Shown piece by piece: positions 4,788-7,137 of a DNA stretch of 7,137 nucleotides (the first letter of the stretch is position 1; every line of letters begins with the position of its first letter). Both the position numbers and the translations under genes were made by a program. The notes below the pieces were generated by a model. It saw only the letters and a list, made by a program, of their open reading frames with translations, was not told where the DNA came from and made no database searches. Source of the DNA: Candidatus Latescibacterota bacterium (GTDB lineage Bacteria; JAAXHH01; JABIQT01); contig JABIQT010000755.1 of the NCBI GenBank assembly GCA_018667995.1, positions 1 through 7,137 on the forward strand, read 5' to 3'.

Positions 4788-6281
4788 ATGGGCAAACAAT
4801 ATGATCGCATGCTCACCATACAGCAGGAAGTTAGTGACATCAATGGCGCTCTGGCCCTTATGGGATGGGACCAGGAAACCTATATGCCGGCAAAAGGTGC
4901 GAGCACAAGAGGGCGCCAATTGGCCACGTTATCCGGCATCGCACATGAACGCTTCACCTCGACAGAAATGGGATCCGCGATCGAAGAAGCAGGATCCGAA
5001 GAACTAACGGTCGACCAACAGGTCAACCAACGGGAGCTGGCCTGGACCTACAGTCGATCCAAACGCCTGCCTACTGCATTGGTAAAAGACCTTGCCGAAA
5101 CCAGTTCCATAGCAATCCAAGCCTGGCGTGATGCACGAGAGAACAGTGACTTTCCGGCTTTTGTGCCACACGTCAAAAAACTGCTCGCGCTTCAGACGCA
5201 AGTCGCGGAAGCCATCGGATATGCAGAGGAACCCTATGACGCGCTTCTTGAAGATTACGAACCAGGCACGTCTACACGCGAGATCGCAGAGACCTTTGAA
5301 GCCCTGCGTACCCCGCTGGTAGCCCTGGTGGACCGGATACGCGAATCGGGTGTTTCTCCCCGGACGGATTTTCTGGAACGTTCCTACCCGATCGAGGACC
5401 AAAGGAAATTCGGCGTCATGGTGACCGAACGTATGGGATTTGACTATGAGGCGGGACGACTGGATATATCGGCCCATCCATTCTGCACACACACCGGGGT
5501 CCACGATGTCCGCATGACCACACGCTATACCCCGACCCTACCCACACAATCACTCTTCGGCATCATACATGAAGCGGGTCACGGACTCTATGAGCAAGGC
5601 CAAGACCCTTCGTTTGAAGGCCTTCCAAGGGCGCAGGCAGTTTCACTGGGTATCCACGAGTCCCAATCGAGAATGTGGGAGAATCTGGTGGGGCGCAGCC
5701 GCCCCTTCTGGAATCACTTCTTTCCTGAAATTGTAAAGACATTCCCAGAACAGTTAAGTGACGTCAGCGAAGAGGAATTCTATGCAGCCATCAACAATGT
5801 AACTCCATCATTGATTCGCGTCGAAGCGGATGAAGTTACCTACAATTTGCATATCCTGCTACGCTTCGAAATAGAGCGTGGCCTGTTTACCGGTACCTTC
5901 GCCGTTGAAGACCTACCTGCCGTGTGGAACGAGAAAATGCAGGACTACCTGGGAATCGCACCCGACGACAATCGTGAAGGAGTACTTCAGGATATCCACT
6001 GGTCCTACGGTAGTTTCGGGTATTTTCCCACCTATTCACTGGGAAATCTATATGCCTCCCAGTTCTTCGCCAAGGCCTGTGCAGATATCCCAGATCTGAC
6101 TGACAAAATCTCCTCAGGAAATCTGTTACCATTGAGAGAATGGCTTCGCACGCACATTCATGACTTGGGAATGACTTATCGTGCCAGCGATCTGGTGGTC
6201 CAAGTCACCGGCGAACCATTAAACGCGGATTACTTCGTATCCTACCTGAACGAGAAGTTTGGCGCTTTGTATGGATTGTAG
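4788..6281 (+). CDS. M32 family zinc metallocarboxypeptidase (carboxypeptidase Taq type)
   Basis: This complete 497-residue protein matches the usual M32 length of about 500. These cytoplasmic enzymes remove C-terminal residues one at a time from peptides, mostly with broad specificity and excluding proline, and use one metal ion. All family signature blocks are visible in order: HPF (230-232), DVRMTT (240-245), HEAGH (261-265; His261 and His265 as metal ligands, Glu262 as general base), HESQS (290-294; Glu291 as third metal ligand), IRVEAD (343-348) and GVLQDIHW (398-405). The N-terminal half is helical (LMGWDQETYMPAKG, 24-37). No signal peptide or membrane segment is seen, so it acts inside the cell. 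It starts 11 bases after the ATP-grasp gene with a strong ribosome site, so the two form an operon. Nothing essential is missing and the enzyme should be active. Confidence 0.96.
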   Translation: MGKQYDRMLTIQQEVSDINGALALMGWDQETYMPAKGASTRGRQLATLSGIAHERFTSTEMGSAIEEAGSEELTVDQQVNQRELAWTYSRSKRLPTALVKDLAETSSIAIQAWRDARENSDFPAFVPHVKKLLALQTQVAEAIGYAEEPYDALLEDYEPGTSTREIAETFEALRTPLVALVDRIRESGVSPRTDFLERSYPIEDQRKFGVMVTERMGFDYEAGRLDISAHPFCTHTGVHDVRMTTRYTPTLPTQSLFGIIHEAGHGLYEQGQDPSFEGLPRAQAVSLGIHESQSRMWENLVGRSRPFWNHFFPEIVKTFPEQLSDVSEEEFYAAINNVTPSLIRVEADEVTYNLHILLRFEIERGLFTGTFAVEDLPAVWNEKMQDYLGIAPDDNREGVLQDIHWSYGSFGYFPTYSLGNLYASQFFAKACADIPDLTDKISSGNLLPLREWLRTHIHDLGMTYRASDLVVQVTGEPLNADYFVSYLNEKFGALYGL

Positions 6282-6304
6282 GCCAGTACCCTCAGCGTAC
6301 GGCC
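6281..6304 (+). terminator. Hairpin at the end of the carboxypeptidase gene, terminator-like without U-tract
   Basis: GGCC-A-GTAC (6281-6289) pairs with GTAC-GGCC (6297-6304), an 8-base GC-rich stem with one bulged A and a 7-base loop. It starts on the last base of the TAG stop. The bases after it (ATACTGATGC) contain no T-run, so it may be a 3' stabiliser or a weak or Rho-assisted terminator. Confidence 0.42.
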
Positions 6305-6627
6305 ATACTGATGCAAAATAGCGCGTTTCTACAGCCTGATGGCGACGCCTTATTCTAGTGTGCTGGTTTCTCATTCTGGATCACGGTGGCCATGTTCCTC
6401 TATATAACTTTTCAAACTATCGTCCCATCAGCATTACTGATTGCGTATCGAGCAGGGACGCCGCATCGGAGATCGCGAAGACTTGCAGTACCCTCTCTCA
6501 TGCGACTTATAGGATGAGACTCTTCCCGGCCCCATAGCTGCTATACAACCACAGTAATGCGAGCAATTCAGGGCAGTTAGTAAGAGTAGAATAGGCTTGA
6601 CAACCGTGTCTGCCCGGTGGATTATGA
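6305..6627. other. Intergenic region with no recognisable gene
   Basis: No frame on either strand yields a protein I recognise. The only supported element is the promoter candidate at 6597-6625 just before the next gene. A perfect -35-like TTGACA is present there, but nothing else in the stretch stands out. Confidence 0.5.
6597..6625 (+). promoter_or_regulatory. Promoter candidate overlapping the start of the YdcF-like gene
   Basis: A perfect TTGACA (6597-6602) is followed after 17 bases by GATTAT (6620-6625), a four-of-six match to a -10 box. Transcription would begin at about 6632-6634, at or just before the third-codon ATG (6634-6636) of the downstream ORF. A real start here would make the mRNA nearly leaderless and the first two annotated codons untranslated. 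Confidence 0.4.
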
Positions 6628-7086
6628 ATGCTGATGAAATCATTCTCTGACAGCCCTAATCAGTCCCCTCAGAAGACCGGAATACTGGTCCACGGATGCA
6701 ATCTGCACACCTATCAGTGGAAGACAATCGTCTGGGGCAAATCGCCCTCTGATATGGGGCGCATACCAAAAGGGATATTTACCGCGCTTTTCGAGCAGGC
6801 GGACGTCATGGTCTTCGGGACCGGCGCCTCTGAAAAGAACGGAGTACTCGAAGCGGATGCATCTGCACATTTAATGTGGGAGCGATTCGATGACATACGC
6901 GAGTTCGACCACTTCCAACGCTATTTTCCGGACATAGATGACGACGGGTACCGGAATGAACTTCGTGAGCGAATAGCCTCAATACTCGAAATCGAGAATA
7001 CGGCGCAGAACACGGTGGAGGAGGTCGTGAAGGCGGTGAGACATCATTTGAGATTGACATTGGTGGTGCAATTTTCAAGTCAATAA
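6628..7086 (+). CDS. YdcF/DUF218-like protein, probably C-terminally truncated
   Basis: The ORF gives 152 residues. Features that suggest the YdcF/ElyC (DUF218) family are the first strand TGILVHG (17-23), a central ADVMVFGTGASEKNGVLEAD (58-77) where family members have a strand, a glycine loop and a conserved glutamate, and ILEIENTAQNTVEEV (119-133), which resembles the 'E..S.NT.EN' motif. Family proteins usually continue with a strand and an 'S..H..R' motif; here the protein stops 19 residues after the NT motif block. Beyond the TAA the same frame reads LHSRTQ, so a premature stop or small indel may have removed the end. DUF218 proteins act in envelope polysaccharide or vitamin-related chemistry in some bacteria, but the role here cannot be assigned. 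GGTGG (6616-6620) lies 7 bases before the ATG at 6628; the ATG at 6634 is an alternative. Confidence 0.5.
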   Translation: MLMKSFSDSPNQSPQKTGILVHGCNLHTYQWKTIVWGKSPSDMGRIPKGIFTALFEQADVMVFGTGASEKNGVLEADASAHLMWERFDDIREFDHFQRYFPDIDDDGYRNELRERIASILEIENTAQNTVEEVVKAVRHHLRLTLVVQFSSQ

Positions 7087-7137
7087 CTGCATTCCCGCAC
7101 ACAATTATATTTAGTTACCTTATTTAGTTGATCTTTA

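Noticed and set aside
5004-5504. 166-residue minus-strand open frame
   Set aside because: It is antisense to the well-supported M32 carboxypeptidase and has no recognisable motif or ribosome site.
6434-6643. 69-residue minus-strand open frame in the right intergenic region
   Set aside because: No family features, no ribosome binding site, and it overlaps the promoter and start of the YdcF-like gene.

Overview
The window looks like a chromosomal segment from a Gram-negative-type bacterium or an uncultivated bacterial lineage with roughly balanced GC. A classic 89-residue HU protein, strong Shine-Dalgarno sites at two genes and recognisable sigma70-type promoters show that it is bacterial. The sequence does not fix the phylum. 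Four gaps of about 210 to 420 bases between genes, plus two possibly eroded genes, make it less densely coded than a typical free-living bacterium. No insertion sequence, CRISPR array, tRNA or rRNA was found.

The left half is on the minus strand. At the left edge is the N-terminal 256 residues of a multi-pass membrane protein of the fused MFS/spermidine-synthase type. It is driven by a near-consensus promoter with an inverted repeat in its spacer. Next is a small hypothetical ORF whose start overlaps the stop of a 400-residue DegT/ArnB-like PLP aminotransferase. After a 401-base gap comes a gene for HU, with an excellent ribosome binding site, a hairpin just past its stop codon and a small hairpin plus T-run in its leader.

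Between HU and the right half lies a divergent control region (3081-3501). Two opposed promoter candidates share one -10 segment at 3196-3203. The motif TGTAG/CTACA recurs at least six times, and a third promoter at 3427-3455 faces right. That third promoter should drive a two-gene operon: an ATP-grasp ligase of the L-amino-acid-ligase/carnosine-synthase kind, then, 11 bases later, a complete M32 (Taq-type) zinc carboxypeptidase. A compact hairpin follows the peptidase stop.

The right end holds 323 bases without a recognisable gene, then a short YdcF/DUF218-like protein that stops soon after its conserved NT motif and is probably C-terminally truncated.

The most interesting biology is the pairing of a putative peptide-bond-forming ATP-grasp ligase with a peptide-bond-cleaving carboxypeptidase in one tight operon. 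The organisation of the divergent control region and the possible decay of the two small genes also deserve attention. No wholly new system is evident from sequence reading alone.
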